Assembly (NCBI RefSeq): GCF_030944405.1
Contig: NZ_CP132339.1
Span: forward strand, 1,674,001-1,738,000
Direction: 5' to 3'
DNA: 64,000 nt
Source: Janthinobacterium sp. J1-1
GTDB taxonomy: Bacteria > Pseudomonadota > Gammaproteobacteria > Burkholderiales > Burkholderiaceae_D
Shown here: positions 12,120-21,334 of the stretch, piece after piece
How positions within the stretch are numbered: the stretch's first letter is position 1
How the letters are laid out: each line of letters starts with the position of its first letter
The notes under the pieces: generated by a model
What the model was told of the DNA's origin: nothing
Databases searched by the model: none
What the model saw: the letters and a program-made list of their open reading frames with translations, nothing else
Made by a program: the position numbers and the translations under genes

Positions 12120-12635
12120 TTATCGGGATGGCGGGGAACTTGGGCAAACCTCATCTTTCCAAGCTTGTGTATCGCTGTCGATAGCAATAATCTCTCGATC
12201 TCCGGAAGGCAAAACGACGATGCAAAACTTTCCTCTGTAGCCATAGGTGGGATCGGACGGATCATTTGGTCTTCCATTGAGGAATATGCTGTAGACCCTT
12301 CCAGTCTGCAATTCAGGTGCAGGCATGCTGGCCGCTGTCTTTGCTCCTTCAGGGAGTTCGCCATATCGAAGACAGCTTGTTGATGAGAGCGGGATTTTTC
12401 TTCCCCCGGTCATGAAAAAGCTCCATGTGTCCGTAGCGGGCTTGCCTGACAGGTCTGAAACGCTTAATGCTCCCAACAAGGGCTGACCATTGCGGTTTTC
12501 TTCTTTAAGAGAAATTGTGAAGCAAGGCACGCCATAGGCGGACTGGACTTCGGCTTGCGCCATCCGCGACATCGCGCAAGCATCCATGCCAGTGGCGACA
12601 AGCAAAACAAACAGTGTCTCGTAGCGCAAGGACAT
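12120..12635 (-). CDS. Candidate periplasmic immunity protein, array copy 3
   Basis: 171 residues. A short signal peptide (LFVLLVATGMDACA) is followed by MSRMAQAEV. Mature motifs are VPCFTISLKEENRNG, LGALSVSDLSGKPATDTWSFFM, STSCLRYG, YSIFLNGRPNDPSDPTYGY, RGKFC and DEVCP. The start is chosen at 12635 because an upstream in-frame ATG would reach into the preceding gene and leave the signal peptide internal. A 92 nt gap, larger than elsewhere in the array, separates it from copy 4, so a separate promoter is possible there. Confidence 0.76.
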   Translation of the reverse strand: MSLRYETLFVLLVATGMDACAMSRMAQAEVQSAYGVPCFTISLKEENRNGQPLLGALSVSDLSGKPATDTWSFFMTGGRKIPLSSTSCLRYGELPEGAKTAASMPAPELQTGRVYSIFLNGRPNDPSDPTYGYRGKFCIVVLPSGDREIIAIDSDTQAWKDEVCPSSPPSR

Positions 12636-12643
12636 GGCTGGTC

Positions 12644-13150
12644 TTATTGGGATGGAGAGGCGCCTGGACAGACTTCGTCCCTCCACTCCCGCATATCGCT
12701 GGTCACCACAACAAGTTCATGGCCACCGCCTGCTTTGGCGGTCAGGCAAAATTTTCCTACATATCCCTGTGTGGGATCAGCAGGGTCGTTTGGTCTGCCA
12801 TTAAGGAACACGTCATACAGTCGTCCGGTCTTGAGCGGTGGCGCTGTTCTGGTCTCTGCGCCTGCTGGCGCAGTTCCATACCGGATGCAAGAGTTGGCGC
12901 GCACAGGAATGGACTCTGCGCCAGGCAAGATGAAAGACCATATCTTGATCGCCGGTTTGACTGAGAGATCGGACACGTTCAGTGCGCCAATTTGCGGAAT
13001 GCCGTTACGTTTCTCCTCTTTTTTGGAGATGGAAAAACATGGCAGGCCGTTCACCAGGCTTACTTCAGCGTAAGCCATACGCGACCATGCCTGGGCTTGG
13101 CTGCAAGCGAGCGTGGCAAGCAGATAAAGCATGGTGTGCCGGTATTGCAT
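12644..13150 (-). CDS. Candidate periplasmic immunity protein, array copy 2
   Basis: 168 residues. The signal peptide (LYLLATLACSQAQA, cleavage before WSRM) is shared with copy 6. The mature domain has LPCFSISKKEEKRNG, IGALNVSDLSVKPAIKIWSFIL, NSCIRYG, YDVFLNGRPNDPADP, VGKFC and DEVCP. It is very similar to copy 5 through most of its length, differing mainly in the variable stretch between WSFI and the second Cys. That stretch may therefore hold specificity. Spacer to copy 3 is 8 nt. Confidence 0.78.
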   Translation of the reverse strand: MQYRHTMLYLLATLACSQAQAWSRMAYAEVSLVNGLPCFSISKKEEKRNGIPQIGALNVSDLSVKPAIKIWSFILPGAESIPVRANSCIRYGTAPAGAETRTAPPLKTGRLYDVFLNGRPNDPADPTQGYVGKFCLTAKAGGGHELVVVTSDMREWRDEVCPGASPSQ

Positions 13151-13214
13151 GGTGCGCTCCGTACTATTTGGAAGGTGAACTGACGGGGCAGGTTTCATCT
13201 ATCCACTCCTGCAT
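13099..13214. repeat. Junction repeat, copy 2
   Basis: Partner of the 10894-11009 segment. It covers the end of array copy 1, the 13 nt spacer and the signal-peptide codons of copy 2. About six base differences over 116 nt were counted by eye. Confidence 0.8.
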
Positions 13215-13700
13215 CTCTCTGGTGACTGGAATAATCTTCTGCATCCCGTTCATGCTGTCAGCCACGCAGAATTTGCCAGCATAACCATACGTGGGATCGC
13301 TGCCGTCCTTGGGCCTGCCATTCAGAAATACTTCATATACATGGCCAGTCTTCAATGCGGGCGCGGGTAATCCAGATGCTCCAGAAGGAAGGTTTCCGTA
13401 AAGAAGGCAGCTTTTTGACGTCAGCAAAACCTTCTTGCCGCCGGTCATGAGAAATCCCCATACCTCTGATACCGGCTTGTCAGTGAGATCCGAGACAATC
13501 AGTGCGCCCAAGTAGGGCTGGCCATTGCGCCTTTCTTCTTTTTCGGAAATGGTAAAGCAAGGTACACCCTTGACCGAGTGAACTTCTGCCTTCGCCATGC
13601 GTGACCTGGCGAGCGCATCATGGGATATCAACAACATCATCGCGCTCAATATTGTAGCCAGGCAGATTTTTTTTATTTTTTCGATTTGCAAAGAAATCAC
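13164..13700 (-). CDS. Candidate periplasmic immunity protein, array copy 1 (overlaps effector gene)
   Basis: 178 residues, starting with GTG at 13700 behind a perfect GGAGGT with 5 nt spacing. The signal peptide (KICLATILSAMMLLISHDALA) resembles that of copy 4, and the mature part starts RSRMAKAEV. Motifs are VPCFTISEKEERRNG, LGALIVSDLTDKPVSEVWGFLM, SKSCLLYG, YEVFLNGRPKDGSDPTYGY, AGKFC and DETCP. Its first 83 nt lie inside the 3' end of the metallopeptidase gene in another frame, so the two are transcribed together and probably translationally linked. Being adjacent to the toxin-like gene, it is the best candidate for the cognate immunity protein. Confidence 0.8.
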   Translation of the reverse strand: MISLQIEKIKKICLATILSAMMLLISHDALARSRMAKAEVHSVKGVPCFTISEKEERRNGQPYLGALIVSDLTDKPVSEVWGFLMTGGKKVLLTSKSCLLYGNLPSGASGLPAPALKTGHVYEVFLNGRPKDGSDPTYGYAGKFCVADSMNGMQKIIPVTREMQEWIDETCPVSSPSK

Positions 13701-14688
13701 ACAGTACCTCCTTGTAGAGCGGTAGTGAATTAGCGTATTTTTCCTGACTCATCGCCTTTGGCTCATGTAAGTACATCAAGACGAAATAGTCAGCCAATAA
13801 ATCGCCTTGGGCCTCCATATTGTAGTCAGCTAATCTTTGCTTCTTTGATAGCACATAGTTGTAATCGAGTCCTAACCGAATTGCCCCTCTTATCTTTACC
13901 GGGTAGTTCAGTTGAAACTGCCACACATGCACCATCTCATGAATGAACCAGTGTTTTTGCTTGGAACTTTCCTTGGAGAAATCCTCCCTGAACTCCGACT
14001 CATGAAAATACATCTCCCCATTTGGTGTCATCGCCACATCCTTGGGCTGCAAGCCAAACCATAAATATGGCTCCGCATGCACCTTGACCTTGCCGTAGTC
14101 GATCGCATCCTCGAACACCATCCATGCCATATCGATCTCCCCCTTGGTCAGCGGGCGTACCTTGTCTTTCACGGTCACTTTCCTGACCGACGAACCGAGA
14201 TCCTTGTCGGTGGTTTTGACGTCCCGCAGTTCGACCGTCTTGCCGGCCGCCTTGGCATGTGCGGGTGACGCTGCGCAGCACGGCGATTTGTCCGCCTGGG
14301 GAAAAAACTCGGCCCCGGTAATCTGCGCCTCCTGCTTGCTGGTGATGCGCTCCGTACGCCCCTTGGCATCCGTCGTCCCCGTGCACGTTTCCCCATTGCT
14401 GACGCTGATCCTGTAATCGGCATGCGCCAGCGGCACGCCGGTTTGCGACACGAATTCCAGCTGCTCGTCGTAGCCACAGCACCAGCATTCACCGGCCTGG
14501 CCGGCGCGCCGGTGCATTTCGCAGCCGCTCTTGGCGTCGCGCAGGGTGGCGCCCAGCACGGGCTTGCCGCCGTCGGAATAGGTGACGACCATGCTGTCGA
14601 AGCGCGCGCCCAGGCTGTTCCGGTAGTGCGTGACGAGTGCATGAAACACATCGCAGCCGGTGGTGCTGATCACATGGTGGCGCGTCAT
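13618..14688 (-). CDS. Putative secreted effector with C-terminal HExxH metallopeptidase domain
   Basis: 356 residues from the ATG at 14688 (GGAG 7 nt upstream). The N-terminal part (about 1-115) is Cys-rich (SGCEMHRR, ECWCCGYD) and contains a small beta-rich segment, VPLAHADYRI...TGTTDAKGRTERI, of the kind found in type VI secretion effectors. No signal peptide or PAAR motif is seen. The C-terminal part has the zinc motif HEMVHVWQ (His250, Glu251, His254) and a likely third ligand Glu292 in NMEAQGDLLADY, as in gluzincin-like toxin peptidases. From memory, this recalls the metallopeptidase of P. aeruginosa VgrG2b. GC falls clearly around 14050-14140, so the toxin half looks exchanged. No vgrG or other secretion gene is nearby. 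The peptidase fold is fairly sure; delivery by T6SS is inference. Confidence 0.72.
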   Translation of the reverse strand: MTRHHVISTTGCDVFHALVTHYRNSLGARFDSMVVTYSDGGKPVLGATLRDAKSGCEMHRRAGQAGECWCCGYDEQLEFVSQTGVPLAHADYRISVSNGETCTGTTDAKGRTERITSKQEAQITGAEFFPQADKSPCCAASPAHAKAAGKTVELRDVKTTDKDLGSSVRKVTVKDKVRPLTKGEIDMAWMVFEDAIDYGKVKVHAEPYLWFGLQPKDVAMTPNGEMYFHESEFREDFSKESSKQKHWFIHEMVHVWQFQLNYPVKIRGAIRLGLDYNYVLSKKQRLADYNMEAQGDLLADYFVLMYLHEPKAMSQEKYANSLPLYKEVLCDFFANRKNKKNLPGYNIERDDVVDIP

Positions 14689-14809
14689 GATGGGCTCCGC
14701 GATAAAACGCCAGCGTAGGCCTGTCGCGAACCGGTCTTGTTGACACGGCGCAATCGACAAGCCCTTGCGTTAAGATGCAGGCCATCACTTTCGATAAAAG
14801 AACCAGCAC

Positions 14810-15433
14810 ATGACCGATACCGCACAGCAGACCCATGCCGCCGCCGCCAGTCTGGCCGCCGCCCTGATAGACGATCCGTTTTACCGCAGCGTCACGGTCG
14901 CCTGCGGTGAAGATGAACCCGCTCGTCTGGCCATGCTGACCACCTATTTCGCGCTGGCGCTGGTTGAAGGCTTCCAGACCGGCCGCGTCGACCTGGCCGA
15001 TGGCTTTGGCCATGGCGCCGCCATCTGGACCACCGATGCGCCGCTGCCGCTGCGCCAGGCGGCGTATGCGCAGCGCGAAGCGGCCTTGCGCGAATTGCTG
15101 GGGCCACAGGGTTCGGCCAATTTCACGGCGATTGTCGCCAATATGGAACACGCGCTGGCACAGCATGCGCTGCAGGACGCCTGGTATCTGTCGATTGCCG
15201 GCATCGCGCCCGCCGCGCAGGGACGTGGGCTGGGCGCCTCGGTGCTGGCGCCGGGCCTGGCGGCCGTCGACCAGGCCGGCGCCGTGTGTTTCCTGGAGAC
15301 CTATAACCAACGCAGCCTGCCGTTCTACGGCCGGCTCGGCTTTACAGTGGCGGGCCGCTACGCGGAAGCCGTCACGGGAGCCGATTACTGGCTGATGCTG
15401 CGCCAGCCGATACGCCCTGCAATGCCTGATTGA
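14810..15433 (+). CDS. GNAT-family N-acetyltransferase
   Basis: 207 residues. The acetyl-CoA binding motif is in YLSIAGIAPAAQGRGLGASVL (Q/R-x-x-G-x-G/A at about residues 138-143), and FLETYNQRSLPFYGRLGF is the typical C-terminal strand-helix of GNAT enzymes. The substrate cannot be inferred. The gene is divergent from the putative effector gene with 121 nt between, and 54 nt precede the next gene on the same strand. Confidence 0.85.
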   Translation: MTDTAQQTHAAAASLAAALIDDPFYRSVTVACGEDEPARLAMLTTYFALALVEGFQTGRVDLADGFGHGAAIWTTDAPLPLRQAAYAQREAALRELLGPQGSANFTAIVANMEHALAQHALQDAWYLSIAGIAPAAQGRGLGASVLAPGLAAVDQAGAVCFLETYNQRSLPFYGRLGFTVAGRYAEAVTGADYWLMLRQPIRPAMPD

Positions 15434-15487
15434 CCATTTTGTGCATTTCTATACACTCGTCTTTTATTTGACGACCTGGAGATGGAC

Positions 15488-17161
15488 ATGCCCGCCCCGC
15501 AACTGCACCGTACCCTGATCGCCCTGGCCTGCCTGGCCGCCATCGGCGTCGCGCAAGCCGATACGGTGATCGACAACGCCAACGGCTACACCCTGAACGC
15601 CGCCGGCAAGCTGCTGCGCTTTGGATCGCTGGCGTTTGACGACGCGGGCAGGATCGTCGCCGTCGGCACGGCTGCCGAGGTGAAGCGCAAGGCGGCCAGG
15701 GGCGCCACGCACATTGACGTGCAGGGCAAGACCGTGCTGCCAGGCCTGATCGACGCGCATGGCCATGTGTTCGGCCTGGGTGCGATTGCCAGCGGCGTGA
15801 TGCTGTACGGTTCTTCTTCGCTCGAATCAGCAGTCAAGACAGTTGGCGAATTTGCACGCGCGCATCCCGAACGCGGCTGGGTGACCGGCAATGGCTGGAA
15901 TCAGGAAATCTGGAAGCTGGGGCGCTTTCCTACCGCGCTGGAGCTTGATGCGGCGGGGAGCGCGCGGCCGGTCTGGCTGCGCCGGGTTGACGGTCATGCG
16001 GGCTGGGCCAACAGCCGCGCGCTGGCGCTGGCCGGCATCACGCGCGACACCCAAGACCCGGCCGGCGGCAAGATCGTGCGCGATGGTGAGGGCAACGCCA
16101 CCGGCGTGCTGGTCGATAACGCCATGGACCTGATGGACCAGGTGCTGCCGAAACCAGGCGAGGCGGACAACCGCGCGGCGCTCGACGGTGCGCTGGCGCA
16201 GCTGGCGCAAGTGGGCCTGACCAGCGTGCACGACGCCGGCATCGACGTGGCCCAGGACCGGCTGTACCGCGACTACGCCGATCACGGCAAGCTGACGGTG
16301 CGCGTGTACGGCATGATTTTTGACGTCACGGCCGACTTTGACGCGCTGTCGAAAATGGGTCCCTTGAACAGCTACGCGCACGACCTGTATGCGCTGCGCG
16401 CCGTGAAACTCTTGTCCGACGGCGCGCTGGGCAGCCGCGGCGCGGCCCTGATCGAACCCTATAGCGACTCGCCCGAGACGCGCGGCCTGCTGTTTCATGA
16501 CGATGACGCGATGCGGGCGCGGATGGACAAGGCCATGCGCGCCGGCTACCAGGTCAATGTGCACGCCATCGGCGACGCCGGCAACCGTCAGCTGCTCGAC
16601 GGTTACCAGGCCTTGACCAGGCAGTACGACAATGTGGGGCTGCGCCACCGCATCGAACACGCGCAAGTGGTGCGGCCGGCCGATATCCCGCGCTTCAAGA
16701 CCCTGGGCATCGTGCCGTCGATGCAGCCGACTCACGCCACCTCCGACCAGAACATGGCCGAACAGCGCGTGGGCCCCGAGCGCATCAAGGGCGCCTATGC
16801 CTGGCGCACCTTTCTGAAACAGGGTTCGCGCATCGCCTGCGGCTCCGATTTTCCGATCGAGTCGCCGAATCCCTTCGAGGGCATCCACGCGGCTGTCACG
16901 CGGCAGAACAATGAAGGCTTGCCGGCGGGCGGCTGGTATCCGCAGCAGGCGATGACGGTCACCGAAGCGCTGCGCTGTTTTACACTGGACGCGGCGTGGG
17001 CGGGGCACCAGGAAAAAGTCATAGGCTCGCTGGAAAAGGGCAAGTGGGCCGACTTTATCGTGGTCGACCAGGATTTGTTTACCGTGGCGCCGGCGGCGAT
17101 TGGCAAGACGCAGGTGCTGCAGACGTGGCTGGCGGGGAAGCGAATATTTGAGAAAAAGTAA
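15488..17161 (+). CDS. Exported amidohydrolase (YtcJ/amidohydrolase-3 type)
   Basis: About 557 residues with an N-terminal signal peptide (LIALACLAAIGVAQA). It belongs to the metal-dependent amidohydrolase superfamily: GLIDAHGHVFGLG carries the first two metal ligands, VHAIGDAGNR and RIEHAQVV carry further ligands, and CGSDFPIE holds the catalytic Asp. Proteins of this type are annotated as predicted periplasmic amidohydrolases of unknown substrate. GGAG lies 6 nt before the ATG at 15488; an ATG at 15482 is too close to that site. It precedes the hut operon but the hut promoter lies between them. Confidence 0.85.
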   Translation: MPAPQLHRTLIALACLAAIGVAQADTVIDNANGYTLNAAGKLLRFGSLAFDDAGRIVAVGTAAEVKRKAARGATHIDVQGKTVLPGLIDAHGHVFGLGAIASGVMLYGSSSLESAVKTVGEFARAHPERGWVTGNGWNQEIWKLGRFPTALELDAAGSARPVWLRRVDGHAGWANSRALALAGITRDTQDPAGGKIVRDGEGNATGVLVDNAMDLMDQVLPKPGEADNRAALDGALAQLAQVGLTSVHDAGIDVAQDRLYRDYADHGKLTVRVYGMIFDVTADFDALSKMGPLNSYAHDLYALRAVKLLSDGALGSRGAALIEPYSDSPETRGLLFHDDDAMRARMDKAMRAGYQVNVHAIGDAGNRQLLDGYQALTRQYDNVGLRHRIEHAQVVRPADIPRFKTLGIVPSMQPTHATSDQNMAEQRVGPERIKGAYAWRTFLKQGSRIACGSDFPIESPNPFEGIHAAVTRQNNEGLPAGGWYPQQAMTVTEALRCFTLDAAWAGHQEKVIGSLEKGKWADFIVVDQDLFTVAPAAIGKTQVLQTWLAGKRIFEKK

Positions 17162-17172
17162 AACAAAACCGG

Positions 17173-17201
17173 TTGACTTGCTTGTATAGACAACCTATGC
17201 T
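17173..17201 (+). promoter_or_regulatory. Sigma70-type promoter of the hut operon
   Basis: TTGACT (17173-17178), 17 bp spacer, TATGCT (17196-17201). Spacing and hexamers are close to consensus. It lies 55 nt upstream of hutU and its spacer contains a HutC-like operator, so repression by promoter occlusion is expected. Confidence 0.72.
17181..17194. promoter_or_regulatory. HutC-like operator
   Basis: CTTGTATAGACAAC is a near-palindrome (CTTGT...ACAA) of the same form as HutC sites described in Pseudomonas hut promoters (CTTGTACATACAAG type, recalled from the literature). It lies entirely between the -35 and -10 hexamers of the hut promoter. Confidence 0.7.
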
Positions 17202-17210
17202 TGTCACATA

Positions 17211-17235
17211 AAAGCGGGCCACGCATGCCCGCTTT
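17211..17235 (+). other. Stem-loop in the hutU 5' leader
   Basis: AAAGCGGGC and GCCCGCTTT form a perfect 9 bp inverted repeat around a 7 nt loop, between the promoter and the hutU ribosome site. Only three U follow, then a C run. It could be the terminator of the upstream amidohydrolase gene, a 5' stabilising hairpin, or an attenuator-like element of the hut mRNA. Confidence 0.55.
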
Positions 17236-17255
17236 CCCCCTTGAGAGGAGACAGC

Positions 17256-18956
<1,701 letters not shown>

Positions 18957-18960
18957 AAAC

Positions 18961-20526
18961 ATGACACCACCACTGAAAAGCTGGACCCTGAAACCGGGCG
19001 CGATGACCCTGGCCGAGCTGCGCGCGGTGTGGGCCTGGGCCGCGCCGGCAAAACTGATCCTCGCTGCCGAAGCCTATGGCGTGATCGAGAGTTCGGCCGC
19101 GGCCGTGCGGGCGATCGTCGCCAAGGGCGATGCGGCGTATGGCATTAATACCGGCTTCGGCCTGCTGGCCAAGACGCGCATCCCCGACGACAAGCTGGAA
19201 CAACTGCAGCGCAACCTGATTTTGTCGCACTCGGTCGGCACCGGCGAACTGCTGTCCGACGCGGTGGTGCGCTTGATCATGCTGATGAAGATCGGCAGCC
19301 TGGCGCGCGGCTATTCGGGCGTGCGCCCGCTGATCGTCGACACCCTGATTGCGCTGTACAACGCGGGCATCATGCCGGCGATTCCCGCCAAGGGTTCGGT
19401 GGGCGCCTCGGGCGACCTGGCCCCGCTGTCGCACATGACCCTGGCCATGCTGGGCGTGGGCGACGTTCGCATGCATGGCGTGCTGATGCCGGCGCCGGAA
19501 GCGTTGGCGCAGGCCGGCATCGCACCGGTGGTGCTGGCGGCGAAAGAGGGCCTGGCGCTGATCAACGGCACGCAGGTGTCGACCGCGCTGGCGCTGCACG
19601 GCCTGTTCATGGCCGAGCGGCTGCTGGAAGCGGCGATGGTGACGGGCGCGCTGTCGCTGGACGCGGCCAAGGGCAGCGATGCGCCGTTCGACGCGCGCGT
19701 GCATGCCGTGCGCGGCCAGCCGGGGCAGATCCTGGCGGCGCAGATGTACCGCCAGCTGGTGGCGCACAGCACCATCCGCGCCTCGCACCTGGAAGGCGAC
19801 GAGCGCGTGCAGGACCCGTACAGCCTGCGCTGCCAGCCGCAGGTGATGGGCGCCTGCCTGGACCTGATCGTCAATGCGCGCCGCACCCTGCTGATCGAAG
19901 CGAATGCCGTCACCGACAATCCGCTGCTGTTCCAGGACGGACCTGGCACCCTGGCCGAAATCGTCTCGGGCGGCAATTTCCATGCTGAACCGGTCGCCTT
20001 TGCGGCCGATACCCTGGCGCTGGCGATCGCCGAAATCGGCGCGCTGGCCGAACGCCGCATCGCGCTGCTGATCGACGCGACCTTGTCCGGCCTGCCGCCG
20101 TTCCTGGTGCGCGAGCCGGGCATCAATTCCGGCTTTATGATCGCGCATGTGACGGCGGCGGCGCTGGCGTCGGAAAACAAGTCGCTGGCGCACCCGGCCA
20201 GCGTCGACAGCCTGCCGACTTCCGCCAACCAGGAAGACCATGTCAGCATGGCCACCTACGCCGGACGCCGCCTGGATGACATGGCGCACAATACGGCCGT
20301 CATCGTCGGGATTGAATTACTGGCGGCGGCGCAGGGCATCGATTTCCACCGCCCCTTGAAAACCTCGCCGCAGCTGGAACACGTGCACCATCAGCTGCGC
20401 CAGAAGGTGCCGTTCTTTGACGCCGACCGTTACTTCGCGCCCGATATCGAGGCCGCCCGACAGATGGTGCTTGCCGGCGACTTGAGCCTGACCTGCAAGC
20501 AGCTGTTCGCGCCGCTGTACGATTGA
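18961..20526 (+). CDS. hutH: Histidine ammonia-lyase
   Basis: 521 residues. It removes ammonia from L-histidine to give trans-urocanate. The Ala149-Ser150-Gly151 triad in [14 protein letters not shown] forms the MIO prosthetic group, and YGINTGFG (near residue 60) carries the catalytic Tyr. Length is typical (about 510). It follows hutU by 4 nt, so it is translated from the same message. Confidence 0.97.
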   Translation: MTPPLKSWTLKPGAMTLAELRAVWAWAAPAKLILAAEAYGVIESSAAAVRAIVAKGDAAYGINTGFGLLAKTRIPDDKLEQLQRNLILSHSVGTGELLSDAVVRLIMLMKIGSLARGYSGVRPLIVDTLIALYNAGIMPAIPAKGSVGASGDLAPLSHMTLAMLGVGDVRMHGVLMPAPEALAQAGIAPVVLAAKEGLALINGTQVSTALALHGLFMAERLLEAAMVTGALSLDAAKGSDAPFDARVHAVRGQPGQILAAQMYRQLVAHSTIRASHLEGDERVQDPYSLRCQPQVMGACLDLIVNARRTLLIEANAVTDNPLLFQDGPGTLAEIVSGGNFHAEPVAFAADTLALAIAEIGALAERRIALLIDATLSGLPPFLVREPGINSGFMIAHVTAAALASENKSLAHPASVDSLPTSANQEDHVSMATYAGRRLDDMAHNTAVIVGIELLAAAQGIDFHRPLKTSPQLEHVHHQLRQKVPFFDADRYFAPDIEAARQMVLAGDLSLTCKQLFAPLYD

Positions 20527-20545
20527 ACGGCGCCAGGAGACCATC

Positions 20546-21334
20546 ATGGATTATCAATTTGATGCAGGCAGCATCCCGCTGCTGGTATCGATGCCGCATG
20601 TGGGCGTCGATATCCCCGACGAGATCGCCGCACGCATGACGCCGCAGGCGCTGCAGAAAGCCGATACCGACTGGCATCTGCGCGAGCTGCATGGCTACCT
20701 GCGGCAGATGGATGCGTCGGTGCTGTCGGCGCGCTGGTCGCGCTATGTGGTCGATCTGAACCGGCCGCAGGAGGACACGAATCTGTATCCGGGCCAGGAC
20801 ACGACCGGCCTGCTGCCGATGGATACCTTCCACCGCGAGCCGCTGTATCTGGCGGGGCAGGAGCCTGACGTGCACGACCGGCAGCGGCGCGTGGAGCGTT
20901 ACTGGGCGCCGTATCACCGCCAGCTGCAGCAGGAGCTCGAGCGCCTGCTGCGCGTGCATGGCGCGGTGGTGCTGTGGGAAGCCCATTCGATCGCCTCGCA
21001 TGTGCCGCGTTTTTTCGACGGCAAGCTGCCCGACCTCAATTTCGGCACGGCCGATGGCGCCAGTTGCGATCCCGGCCTGACGTCCGCCGTGGTCGGCCTG
21101 GCGCGCTCGCAAGAACAATTGACGGTAGCCTTGAACGGCCGCTTCAAGGGTGGCCATATCACGCGCCACTACGGACAGCCTGCGCGCCGCGTGCACGCGA
21201 TCCAGCTTGAAATGTGCCAGTGCCTGTATATGGACGAAGCGGCGCCGTTTGCCTATCGCCCCGACCTGGCAGCGCAGGTGCAGCCGCTGCTGCAAGCCGT
21301 GATGGAAGCGGCCGTGGCGTGGGTGCGGCGGTGA
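20546..21334 (+). CDS. hutG: N-formylglutamate deformylase
   Basis: 262 residues of the N-formylglutamate amidohydrolase family, which splits N-formyl-L-glutamate into formate and glutamate. Typical segments are LVSMPHVGVDIP, DWHLREL, YVVDLNRP, WEAHSIASHVPRFFDG and NGRFKGGHITRHYG. Together with HutF it gives the five-step (formylglutamate) branch of histidine degradation. GCCAGGAGACC precedes the ATG. Its last codons overlap the hutF start (GTGA). Confidence 0.95.
   Translation: MDYQFDAGSIPLLVSMPHVGVDIPDEIAARMTPQALQKADTDWHLRELHGYLRQMDASVLSARWSRYVVDLNRPQEDTNLYPGQDTTGLLPMDTFHREPLYLAGQEPDVHDRQRRVERYWAPYHRQLQQELERLLRVHGAVVLWEAHSIASHVPRFFDGKLPDLNFGTADGASCDPGLTSAVVGLARSQEQLTVALNGRFKGGHITRHYGQPARRVHAIQLEMCQCLYMDEAAPFAYRPDLAAQVQPLLQAVMEAAVAWVRR

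Noticed and set aside
10439..13700. Array copies read as lipoproteins
   Set aside because: Several signal peptides contain Cys near their ends (LACSQ, DACA, NACA), but no proper lipobox is shared by all six and an A-x-A site before xSRM fits every copy better.
13618..14688. PAAR or VgrG domain in the putative effector
   Set aside because: No PAAR repeat pattern or gp27/gp5-like sequence is visible; only a small beta-rich segment with TGTTDAKGRTERI suggests a link to type VI effectors.
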